A stretch of 6,207 nt of DNA from CAYZUE01 sp964481825 (GCA_964481825.1 CAYZUE010000064.1:1-6207), one strand, 5' to 3'. Positions 1-6,137 are shown, counted from the stretch's first letter. The notes: a model not told the origin generated them from the sequence alone. Numbers and translations: made by a program.

Positions 1-1039
1 CAATTTGAGATGGTATTTTCCTCTTTAACTTACCCTTAATCACATACCCTTTCCTAGGGGTAGGGCATCCTTGCATTTTTTCTAATACGTGCCTGACAAA
101 AATTTGGAATGAAAAAATTGCAGCTACAGGATACCCTGGAACCATTATAACTAGCTTATTTTCGACCATCCCGAATCCTGTTGGTTTACCAGGGCGCATT
201 GCCACACCATGAACCAATATAGCTCCAAGTTCGGAGATTACTTTTGGAACGTAATCTTTCTCACCTACAGATGTGGCACCACTTATTATTATAAGATCAG
301 ATTTCAAAGCTTTCTTAACAGCTATAATCAATTCTTTATAATTATCATTTACAATCCCACGTATTTTTGGTATACCTCCAGTTCTTTCAACTAAAGCATG
401 CAGAGAGTAGCTATTGGCATCAAATATTTCTGCCTCATTCAGCTCCATTCCTGGCTCTTTTAGTTCGTCACCAGTTGCAATAATCGAAACGTGGGGTTGT
501 TTAAATACCGATATGTCGGATATGCCCATCGCAGCCATAATAGCGATATCCTGAGGTTGGATTTTATGGCCTTTTTTAAGAATAACTTCCCCCTTCTCAA
601 CGTCCTCCCCTTTCAACGAAGCATGTTTTCCAGGTGCCACAGCCCTAAAAACTTCTATTTCATCTTTAAACTCTTTTCCGTGCTCAAACATTACAACTGC
701 ATTTGCACCGTGCGGTAAAGGAGCCCCTGTCATTATTCTAGCCGCTTCAAACTCACAAATGTTTATTCTGGATACCTTCCCAGTCTGGATATTGCCTATT
801 AACTTAAAATAAATTGGATTAATCTGAGATGCACCGAAGGTATTTTCACCTTTAATGGCATATCCATCCATAGCAGCTCGTGTAAAAGGAGGAATATCTT
901 GAGACGCTACAAGGTCGTCCGATAAAAATCTACCCAGCGTATTGGCAATCTGAACTTTCTCAGTTTCTAAGACTCCAGTGTTCTGTAAAAGAATTTTTAA
1001 AGCTTTATCAACTGAGACTTTCTTGTGAAAGCCCTTCAT
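1..1039 (-). CDS. moeA: Molybdopterin molybdenumtransferase MoeA, 3' end cut by window edge
   Basis: MoeA inserts molybdate into adenylated molybdopterin (MPT-AMP) to give Mo-molybdopterin in the cytoplasm. The frame is open from the ATG at 1039 to the left edge (346 codons); family members are about 400 residues, so most of the C-terminal domain IV is missing here. Visible family motifs, in order: PPFTRAAMDGYA (residues 50-61, with the conserved Asp58), MTGAPLP (103-109), ATGDEL (188-193), IFDANSY (205-211), SGATSVGEKDY (253-263), MRPGKPTGFG (281-290) and VPGYPVAA (300-307). The usual SGG of the SGGxSxG loop reads SGA here. I chose ATG 1039 because MKGFHKKVSVDKAL resembles normal MoeA N-termini. 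An upstream in-frame ATG at 1063 and GTG at 1057 would overlap the end of mobA, and no start has a clear Shine-Dalgarno site. The gene lies 7 bp after the mobA stop and is surely cotranscribed with it. Confidence 0.95.
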   Translation of the reverse strand, partial: MKGFHKKVSVDKALKILLQNTGVLETEKVQIANTLGRFLSDDLVASQDIPPFTRAAMDGYAIKGENTFGASQINPIYFKLIGNIQTGKVSRINICEFEAARIMTGAPLPHGANAVVMFEHGKEFKDEIEVFRAVAPGKHASLKGEDVEKGEVILKKGHKIQPQDIAIMAAMGISDISVFKQPHVSIIATGDELKEPGMELNEAEIFDANSYSLHALVERTGGIPKIRGIVNDNYKELIIAVKKALKSDLIIISGATSVGEKDYVPKVISELGAILVHGVAMRPGKPTGFGMVENKLVIMVPGYPVAAIFSFQIFVRHVLEKMQGCPTPRKGYVIKGKLKRKIPSQI

Positions 1040-1046
1040 CCGAACA

Positions 1047-1637
1047 TCAGTATTCACTACCATTATCTAAAATTCTTTTAAAATCTTCACGTGTATTAAC
1101 GTTGAAAAAGCTTTTAATTTCAACATCTATATACTTAACTAGTTTTAATTTTAACACTGCCCCCCTTACATCCCATTTTCTTGAATTAATTGATTCCTCA
1201 CATATCTCAAGCATTGACTTAACTTTATAGATTGCCAAAAGAGGTTCAATTAATTTACCTGATCGCAAAACTATCGCATCATAACTTTGTATTTCATCGA
1301 TCATAGATTTTAAAATAAATTTGTCTAAAAATGGAACATCACAAGGGATTACTAAAACATATTCATGTGAGCATTGTTGCAATCCATTGTATAATCCTAT
1401 AAGAGGCCCTTTGTGGGATAAATGATCAAGTACAATCCTAATTCCTTGAATTCCCTTTGATAATACCTCTACTTTTTGATTGGGATTTCCTAGAGAGACA
1501 ATAACATCATCACTAAAAATTTTGCATAAATCTATGGAACGTTCAAGGAACGACTTGCCACGAAAAATTAGAAACTTTTTATCTCTGTTCATCCTAGTGC
1601 TCTCTCCACCTGCCAGGACAATACACGAAATATTCAT
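1047..1637 (-). CDS. mobA: Molybdenum cofactor guanylyltransferase MobA
   Basis: MobA transfers GMP from GTP to Mo-molybdopterin, making the guanine-dinucleotide form needed by DMSO reductase family enzymes. The 196-residue length is typical. It has the nucleotidyltransferase fold signature LAGGESTRM at residues 8-16 with DKK at 19-21, GPLIGLYNGL at 77-86, the metal-binding PCDVPFL at 98-104 (Asp100 corresponds to the catalytic Asp of E. coli MobA), EPLLAIY at 131-137 and the C-terminal FFNVNTREDF at 177-186. The Gly that normally follows RM in the nucleotide loop (RMGxDK) is Asn17. The start is the first ATG in the frame; the only ribosome site is a weak AGGA three bases upstream, so a short-leader or leaderless message is possible. 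It precedes moeA and is divergent from the molybdoenzyme operon that would use its product. Paralogous NTP transferases are an alternative, but the MoeA neighbour makes MobA much more likely. Confidence 0.93.
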   Translation of the reverse strand: MNISCIVLAGGESTRMNRDKKFLIFRGKSFLERSIDLCKIFSDDVIVSLGNPNQKVEVLSKGIQGIRIVLDHLSHKGPLIGLYNGLQQCSHEYVLVIPCDVPFLDKFILKSMIDEIQSYDAIVLRSGKLIEPLLAIYKVKSMLEICEESINSRKWDVRGAVLKLKLVKYIDVEIKSFFNVNTREDFKRILDNGSEY

Positions 1638-1650
1638 TTTTCCTAATTAT

Positions 1651-1664
1651 TTTTTATATAATAC
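1651..1664 (-). promoter_or_regulatory. Possible TATA element for mobA-moeA
   Basis: On the minus strand TATTATATAAAAAA lies about 14-27 bases before the mobA ATG. If used, the RNA would begin close to the start codon, giving a leaderless or very short-leader message, which suits the weak ribosome site of mobA. AT-richness makes such boxes frequent by chance, and the TATA at 1689-1697 read in reverse is an alternative. Confidence 0.3.
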
Positions 1665-1682
1665 TCCATAAAATAACCCTTA

Positions 1683-1697
1683 GAAACCTTTATATAT
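1683..1697 (+). promoter_or_regulatory. Archaeal-type promoter (BRE/TATA) of the molybdoenzyme operon
   Basis: GAAACC (1683-1688) is followed directly by TTTATATAT (1689-1697), matching the BRE plus TATA-box arrangement of archaeal promoters. A start about 25 bases downstream would fall near 1716-1722, leaving a leader of roughly 55-60 nt that includes the GGAGGT site. The TATA core is nearly symmetrical, so on the minus strand (TATATAAA) it could also serve mobA with a leader of about 30 nt. No convincing bacterial -35/-10 pair is seen. This is a sequence-based prediction only. Confidence 0.6.
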
Positions 1698-1706
1698 TGT
1701 ACATTA

Positions 1707-1745
1707 TTTTAAATATTCTTAGTTAAGTCATACTGTTTTAAATAT
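1707..1745 (+). repeat. Direct repeat TTTTAAATAT in the divergent intergenic region
   Basis: TTTTAAATAT occurs exactly at 1707-1716 and again at 1736-1745, 29 bp apart start to start, between the predicted TATA box and the ribosome site of the catalytic gene. It could be a paired regulator site or a second TATA-like element. The local AT-richness weakens the case. Confidence 0.35.
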
Positions 1746-1764
1746 AAGTGAATAGAGCAGATTT

Positions 1765-1770
1765 GGAGGT
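1765..1770 (+). promoter_or_regulatory. Ribosome binding site that fixes a TTG start
   Basis: GGAGGT, with 6 bases between it and the TTG at 1777. An in-frame stop (TAG at 1753-1755) rules out a longer protein. The next in-frame TTG at 1786 is 15 bases from this site, too far, and the first in-frame ATG falls after the first cluster cysteine. So TTG 1777 is the start. Confidence 0.85.
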
Positions 1771-1776
1771 CAGAGA

Positions 1777-4227
1777 TTGGTTGTATTGAGGAGAGCTCAA
1801 GAATCCGTTAGAGATTACGATACTATTCGTTACACAACTTGTGATAACATGTGTGAATCTGGGTGTGGTATGAAAGTATTTATGAAAGATAACAGGATTG
1901 TCGATATTTATGGTGATGAAGAACACCCCCAGAATTATGGTAGCTTATGTCCAAAAGGAACCGCAAATTATCAGCATGCATACAACCCTCTTCGAGCAAA
2001 GTACCCTATGATTAGGGAGGATAATGTAAATGGAAAATACAAACGTGCTACTTGGGATGAAGCTTTAGATTTTATTGCAGAAAGGTTACAATACATCCGC
2101 GAAAAATGGGGGGCACATGCTGTTGCATGTCATAGAACCGGGAGGAGTAGTTACGGTAACAAACTGGGAGGATCAAGGTTTATGACTATGTTTGGGACTC
2201 CAAATATCTATGGTCAAGGACCCCTTTGTTGTGAGAGTCCCGGGGCAATTGGACAGTATGTTTTTGGTGCAAAGGAATTTTTACGACTTTTCAATCCCTG
2301 TCAGGATGCAATGAACAGTGATACTATTTTTCAAACAGGATCTAACGCAGCTGCATTAGAAGTTATAACTGAGAAATGGTATAAAGAAGCACAGGATAAA
2401 AATGGAGCTTATTATATCTGCATTGATCCTAGATTTAACGCAACTATGGCTCAGGCAGATTTGGCATTTAGGATTAGACCAAGTACAGATGCTTATGTAG
2501 GTCTTACCCTAGCTAATATTCTAATTCATGAAATTGATGGTATTGATCATGAATTTATTGACAAATGGTGCGTTGGTTTTGATAAATTTGCGGCTCATGT
2601 CAAAGATTACACGCCTGAAAAGGCCGAGAACATAACATGGGTCCCTGCAGAGGATTATAGACTAGCAGCTGAGAAGATAGCATTTCCCAGAAGAACCCAC
2701 TTCACAGGATGCCTTGGAACAGCTCAACAATACGATGCAGGCAATGGAAATAAGTCATATCAGATTCTTGTGGCAATTACAGGGAACGTTGGGGTAAAAG
2801 GAGGAGGGTGGAATTGGCTCCATAATTGCAGACCAGTGTTGAGTGCTGGGAAGGATTTAAAAGAATATGTAATGAAGATAAAAGAGCCACAATTGTCAGA
2901 TAAGATTATACCCTGGGGTGACACCTCAAGCGCTTGTACAATAGACCCAGGATACACAGGTAAACCTTATCCTATAAAAGGATTAATCTGGAATGGAAAT
3001 CATTTGGTACAATGGCCAAACAACAATAAATCTCGAGAATATATGAAGAACTTACATTGTGGAGTTCACTTAGCATTCCATCCAAATGAGACCTCAAGTT
3101 GGATGCATGCAAGCATGCCTATAACTAGCTTTTTTGAGCATGAAGGTGTTGTTCATCATGGAAATAATAGGCATGTCCAATGGCATAACTGGATTATTCC
3201 AAGACAATGGGAATGCAGAGCTGATATCGACTTCTGGGCAGGTTTAGCGAAGAGATTTGAATTCGGAGAATCTTATTATGCTCCGGATGGTAAAACCTGG
3301 TGGAAAGACAAGAAGAAAACAGAAATTGATGAACGTGTATGCCAGAATTGGTTCCATTCACAAGAAAGTTTTGTATCAGGAATTACAGCTGATTTGATGG
3401 ATCCTGAAAAGAGTCCAAAGGGCGGAGTTATGTGGCCTGCAGAAACTAAAGATGAAGCTATGATGTATTCTGATCCTGAGGCTACAATCAGAGGGTCTCA
3501 ATGGATTATGTATAAAGAAGGAGTAAATTATCCTGGTACAGATAAAAGATTTCCAACCCCTTCAGGGAAGGTTGAAATCTGGAGCGATGCTTTGGACCAA
3601 ATAGGTTTTTATCCACTACCAATTCATGTAGAAGCAAGTTCCACACCTATCTCTAGGCCTGATGTTTGGGAAAAATATCCTTTAGTTATGTCGACAGGAA
3701 GGCTAGTTGCCCACTTTCATGAGATGGGTCATTGGTGGCCCTGGATGGTCGAGTTGGAGCCCCATATGTTTTGTAATATCCATACTGAAACTGCAAAAGT
3801 TTTAGGCATAAAGGATGGAGATACTGTCATTGTTGAAAATGATTTAGGTAAAGTTTATTGCGTTGCATGGGTAAACGAAATGGTTGACGAAGGTAGCGTA
3901 TGGATGCCAGAAGGGTTCGATAAATATCAACCATTTTACCCTTATCAGAACGTCAATGAGCTAGTGGATAATACTGTTAAAGACCCTTTCTACACCCAAG
4001 CACAGTACAAATGCAACTTAGTAAAAGTATATAGAAAAGGAGAGGATTCTGATTCCGCAGTTGAAAAGACGAAAGAATTTCTAAAGTTGCACAAGAAAAC
4101 ACCTGCAGACTATATTTCTCCAGATGACGATAATACTGTAAATATTGGATCATATATGCGACATGCGAAAAAAAATAGTGGAATTTATTATGTAGGTGTA
4201 CCCAAGAAAAAATGGGAGACCAAATGA
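1777..4227 (+). CDS. DMSO reductase superfamily molybdopterin oxidoreductase, catalytic subunit
   Basis: This is the 816-residue (about 93 kDa) bis-MGD catalytic subunit of a complex iron-sulfur molybdoenzyme. The N-terminal Fe4S4 domain has Cys22, Cys26, Cys30 and Cys58 (CX3CX3CX27C) followed by Lys60 in the usual CPKG. The likely metal ligand is Cys151 in GPLCCESPG (148-156), with Cys152 next to it as the alternative. Further family signatures are IDPRFNATMAQAD (216-228), the GNVGVKGGG loop (336-344), IWNGNHLVQWPN (404-415), the NRHVQWHNWIIP segment (464-475), FPTPSGKVEIW (592-602) and, in the C-terminal dinucleotide-binding domain, STGRLVAHFH (639-648) and LGIKDGDTVIVEN (676-688). There is no Tat signal: RR at 5-6 lacks the consensus and no hydrophobic stretch follows, so it acts in or faces the cytoplasm. 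Residues 755-816 form a charged tail beyond the usual domains. The substrate is undetermined; thiosulfate/polysulfide reductase-like, PadB-like (phenylacetyl-CoA oxidoreductase) and acetylene hydratase-like relatives are all conceivable. The downstream Fe-S subunits point to a redox reaction. Mo versus W cannot be told. Confidence 0.93.
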   Translation: MVVLRRAQESVRDYDTIRYTTCDNMCESGCGMKVFMKDNRIVDIYGDEEHPQNYGSLCPKGTANYQHAYNPLRAKYPMIREDNVNGKYKRATWDEALDFIAERLQYIREKWGAHAVACHRTGRSSYGNKLGGSRFMTMFGTPNIYGQGPLCCESPGAIGQYVFGAKEFLRLFNPCQDAMNSDTIFQTGSNAAALEVITEKWYKEAQDKNGAYYICIDPRFNATMAQADLAFRIRPSTDAYVGLTLANILIHEIDGIDHEFIDKWCVGFDKFAAHVKDYTPEKAENITWVPAEDYRLAAEKIAFPRRTHFTGCLGTAQQYDAGNGNKSYQILVAITGNVGVKGGGWNWLHNCRPVLSAGKDLKEYVMKIKEPQLSDKIIPWGDTSSACTIDPGYTGKPYPIKGLIWNGNHLVQWPNNNKSREYMKNLHCGVHLAFHPNETSSWMHASMPITSFFEHEGVVHHGNNRHVQWHNWIIPRQWECRADIDFWAGLAKRFEFGESYYAPDGKTWWKDKKKTEIDERVCQNWFHSQESFVSGITADLMDPEKSPKGGVMWPAETKDEAMMYSDPEATIRGSQWIMYKEGVNYPGTDKRFPTPSGKVEIWSDALDQIGFYPLPIHVEASSTPISRPDVWEKYPLVMSTGRLVAHFHEMGHWWPWMVELEPHMFCNIHTETAKVLGIKDGDTVIVENDLGKVYCVAWVNEMVDEGSVWMPEGFDKYQPFYPYQNVNELVDNTVKDPFYTQAQYKCNLVKVYRKGEDSDSAVEKTKEFLKLHKKTPADYISPDDDNTVNIGSYMRHAKKNSGIYYVGVPKKKWETK

Positions 4228-4228
4228 A

Positions 4229-4232
4229 GGGG
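4229..4232 (+). promoter_or_regulatory. Ribosome binding site of the first Fe-S subunit
   Basis: GGGG in AAGGGGAT, with 8 bases before the ATG at 4241. It starts just after the stop of the catalytic gene (TGA, 4225-4227). It favours ATG 4241 over the upstream in-frame ATG at 4196, which would overlap the catalytic gene by 32 bases. Confidence 0.65.
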
Positions 4233-4240
4233 ATATAGAT

Positions 4241-5020
4241 ATGGCAAGCGTTTGGGAAAATACTGGACCTCTTTATAACATTAATAAAGAAACCGCGAAG
4301 CAAGCATGGAAAAGAAATGAACAGATTAGTCTCTTTAAGACTGCTGGTTCTCACACCTGGGGAGTTCCACCAGACTGGTTGGTAATGTATATCGACTTAA
4401 AACGTTGTTTTGGATGTTTCAGTTGTGAAACTAGCTGTAAGATGGAACATGATCTACCAATTGGACCCCGTCTTATCCGAGTGATGCAAATCGGTCCAAA
4501 AAAAGTGGGAAAACATACAAAAGGAATGTACTACCCTATGAATTGCTTCCACTGCGGAGAGGCGCCCTGTGTTCCACCTTGTCCAACAGGAGCTATTGCT
4601 AAGAGAGCCAAAGATGGGATTGTATGGATAGATCCTGAGAAATGCATCGGATGCAGACAATGTATGCAAGCATGCCCATTTGGAGCCATTCAATATGACT
4701 CTCGGACTAGAAAAGCAATAAAATGTGACTATTGTATGCATAGAGTTGATAAGGGATTGCAGCCAGCTTGTGTTGCTAAATGTTCAAGTCACTGTATGTA
4801 CTTTGGAAGTTCGCATCATATAATGACATATATGCGAGAAAGGACTGCCCTGGGTATAGGTAAAGCTTACATGAATGGCAGAGGAAGTGATACCCTATGT
4901 TCACCTGCTTATGTCTTTCCAGAGAAGAATCAATTCATACCGCGTGTTAGAAGGAAACCAGGGGTTATAATGGAAAAGATAACTGAGATTACTCCTGCAC
5001 AAAGAATTAAAAAAGAGTAA
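4241..5020 (+). CDS. Four-cluster [4Fe-4S] ferredoxin-like electron transfer subunit, copy 1 (DmsB/PsrB/NrfC family)
   Basis: This 259-residue protein would pass electrons between the catalytic subunit and an unknown partner. Four Fe4S4 motifs are visible: Cys56-59-62-66, Cys102-105-110-114, Cys135-138-141-145 and Cys162-165-177-181. A fifth cysteine, Cys185, follows the last motif, and the usual CP after its final cysteine is Cys-Ser here. An N-terminal head of about 47 residues precedes the first cluster, and a tail of about 75 residues without clusters follows Cys185 and ends in a basic stretch. There is no Tat signal or membrane segment. The gene begins 13 bases after the catalytic gene, so the two are cotranscribed. 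It is a close paralogue of the subunit at 5334-6137: residues 114-153 are encoded by DNA about 87% identical to that copy (hand count). Subunit and cofactor assignment is firm; the partner is not known. Confidence 0.93.
   Translation: MASVWENTGPLYNINKETAKQAWKRNEQISLFKTAGSHTWGVPPDWLVMYIDLKRCFGCFSCETSCKMEHDLPIGPRLIRVMQIGPKKVGKHTKGMYYPMNCFHCGEAPCVPPCPTGAIAKRAKDGIVWIDPEKCIGCRQCMQACPFGAIQYDSRTRKAIKCDYCMHRVDKGLQPACVAKCSSHCMYFGSSHHIMTYMRERTALGIGKAYMNGRGSDTLCSPAYVFPEKNQFIPRVRRKPGVIMEKITEITPAQRIKKE
4580..4699 (+). repeat. Duplicated Fe-S core block, first copy
   Basis: This 120-bp stretch matches 5592-5711 without gaps, with 16 mismatches by hand count. It encodes the end of the second and all of the third cluster motif of copy 1. 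Most differences are at third codon positions. Confidence 0.8.
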
Positions 5021-5079
5021 AAATGGTCCTTTGACCTCTCTAATTATTATTTCATCTATTCATTTATAAAAGGGAAAAA
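5021..5079. other. 59-bp spacer with small hairpin, T-rich run and TATA-like box
   Basis: The spacer contains GGTC-CTTT-GACC (5025-5036), a four-pair stem with a tetraloop, then a T-rich stretch (5037-5060) and TTTATAAA (5063-5070). It could weakly terminate or attenuate transcription after the first Fe-S gene. The TATA-like box would place a start inside the next frame, so I do not call it a promoter. AGGG at 5071-5074 is a plausible ribosome site for the ATG at 5080. Confidence 0.25.
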
Positions 5080-5334
5080 ATGGAAGAGGATAATATCCGA
5101 GTAAAAGAAATAAGGAAGTCTTATATATCAAAAGAACTTGCCAAAATAATCATTAAACCTTCGAATGATTGGAGTTTCGCCACAACAGTGGTGAGAGAAA
5201 ATAGAGCCTTAAACACGATGTTATCCTTCTTTGGAAAGAAACGATCAGACACTCTTTCATCCCCTGCTTCTCCCTATCCTGAGAGACAAAATATTTTGCC
5301 TAGAGAGAAAATAAAGCCTCGGAGAAAGAGATAA
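5080..5334 (+). CDS. Small cysteine-free protein resembling the tail of the upstream Fe-S subunit
   Basis: The 84-residue basic product has no named family that I recognise, no cysteine and no membrane segment. Residues 35-80 align without gaps to residues 195-240 of the Fe-S subunit at 4241-5020, with 18 of 46 identical by hand count, including R-E, A-L, SDTL, SPA, PE, PR and K-P. Residues 16-26 (ISKELAKIIIK) also resemble residues 14-24 of that subunit (INKETAKQAWK), a weaker match of 6 in 11. It therefore looks like the head and tail of a ferredoxin-like subunit with the cluster core missing. The ATG at 5080 has AGGG five bases upstream. The stop overlaps the ATG of the next gene by one base (TAATG), which suggests translational coupling and an expressed gene. 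It could equally be a remnant of a third paralogue that stayed open. Confidence 0.6.
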   Translation: MEEDNIRVKEIRKSYISKELAKIIIKPSNDWSFATTVVRENRALNTMLSFFGKKRSDTLSSPASPYPERQNILPREKIKPRRKR

Positions 5335-6137
5335 TGCAAATGTTTGGAATACTCGAAGGATTAGAAGGGAAAAATCCAACAGAAAACACAGTTGTAATGC
5401 TTATAGATTTGAAACGATGCATCGGTTGTTTTAGTTGTGAAACCAGCTGTAAGATGGAACATGAACTATCAATTGGGCCACGTTTTATTAGAGTGATGCA
5501 AGTAGGCCCTAAAACTGTTAAAGGACGGGTAAAAAATATTTACGTACCCATGCTCTGTTACCACTGTAACCCTGCACCATGTGTATCACCATGTCCAACA
5601 GGAGCTATAGTTAAGAGACCCAAAGATGGGATTGTGTGGATAGAACCCGAGAAATGCATCGGATGCAGACAATGCATACAGGCCTGTCCATATGGAGCTA
5701 TACAATACGATACCAAAACAGGAAAAGCTATAAAATGTGATTTCTGTAAGCACCGCATAGACTATCGACGAAAATGGACAAGAAATGAGATAAAAAAAGT
5801 GTATAGATACGTAAATAGAGGAAATAACATTATGCCATTGGAATTTGATGAAAAGGGAAATGTGAAACGAGATAACAAAGGTAGGCTGATTGATAAAGAG
5901 GGAGAAGCGATCGCGGGTAGGAGATTAGCAGAGAAAAGGGACACACAGGATGAAATTGAATATGCAGGACTCTGGAGTGCTTGTTCTACGAAGTGCTCAA
6001 CTGAATGTATGATATTTGGTTACTTTAAAGATATTAAAAAGCATTTAAAAGAGCTAAACAATACACGAGACATTCAAAGGATTGGATCCGTTTATTATGC
6101 TCTTCCAAAAGAGAATTTTCCAACACCAAGAAACTAA
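5334..6137 (+). CDS. Four-cluster [4Fe-4S] ferredoxin-like electron transfer subunit, copy 2, with insertion
   Basis: This 267-residue paralogue of the subunit at 4241-5020 has the same four cluster motifs: Cys29-32-35-39, Cys75-78-83-87, Cys108-111-114-118 and Cys135-138-217-221, plus the extra Cys225 in CSTECMIFG. The last motif is CX2CX78CX3C, against CX2CX11CX3C in copy 1, so about 67 residues are inserted at roughly 143-213. The insertion is hydrophilic, with three D-x-x-G turns at 172-175, 180-183 and 187-190. The long N-terminal head of copy 1 is absent. The C-terminal tail is shorter but keeps a proline-rich end (ALPKENFPTPR). The start ATG overlaps the stop of the small upstream gene, with GGAG at 5321-5324 nine bases before it; the ATG at 5340 is an alternative. 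There is no Tat signal. It probably forms a second electron-transfer step, or an alternative partner, for the catalytic subunit encoded at the head of the operon. Confidence 0.92.
   Translation: MQMFGILEGLEGKNPTENTVVMLIDLKRCIGCFSCETSCKMEHELSIGPRFIRVMQVGPKTVKGRVKNIYVPMLCYHCNPAPCVSPCPTGAIVKRPKDGIVWIEPEKCIGCRQCIQACPYGAIQYDTKTGKAIKCDFCKHRIDYRRKWTRNEIKKVYRYVNRGNNIMPLEFDEKGNVKRDNKGRLIDKEGEAIAGRRLAEKRDTQDEIEYAGLWSACSTKCSTECMIFGYFKDIKKHLKELNNTRDIQRIGSVYYALPKENFPTPRN
5592..5711 (+). repeat. Duplicated Fe-S core block, second copy
   Basis: Counterpart of 4580-4699, in the second Fe-S subunit. A 26-base perfect run lies within it around the third cluster motif, long enough to support recombination or gene conversion between the two copies. 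Confidence 0.8.

Noticed and set aside
209..718. Plus-strand open frames of 61 and 75 codons
   Set aside because: They are antisense shadows of moeA, whose frame is continuous and motif-rich here.
1040..1063. Longer moeA start at ATG 1063 or GTG 1057
   Set aside because: The added residues do not look like MoeA, and the starts lie inside mobA without a ribosome site. Not fully excluded.
1718..1727. CTTAGTTAAG as an inverted-repeat operator
   Set aside because: The arms are only four AT-rich pairs, expected often by chance in this sequence.
4196..4240. Longer start for the first Fe-S subunit at ATG 4196
   Set aside because: It would overlap the catalytic gene and has no ribosome site; GGGG at 4229-4232 points to ATG 4241.
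3977..4354. 125-codon open frame on the minus strand
   Set aside because: It lies opposite the catalytic gene end and the first Fe-S gene, its product has no recognisable motif, and both plus-strand genes are well supported.
5063..5070. TTTATAAA as promoter for the small gene or copy 2
   Set aside because: Its centre is only about 13 bases before the ATG at 5080, so transcription would start inside the frame. It is kept only as a note in the spacer entry.
4454..5944. Short minus-strand frames of 60-95 codons opposite the Fe-S genes
   Set aside because: They sit antisense to strongly supported genes and two fall in equivalent places of the paralogues, as expected for shadows of the shared core.
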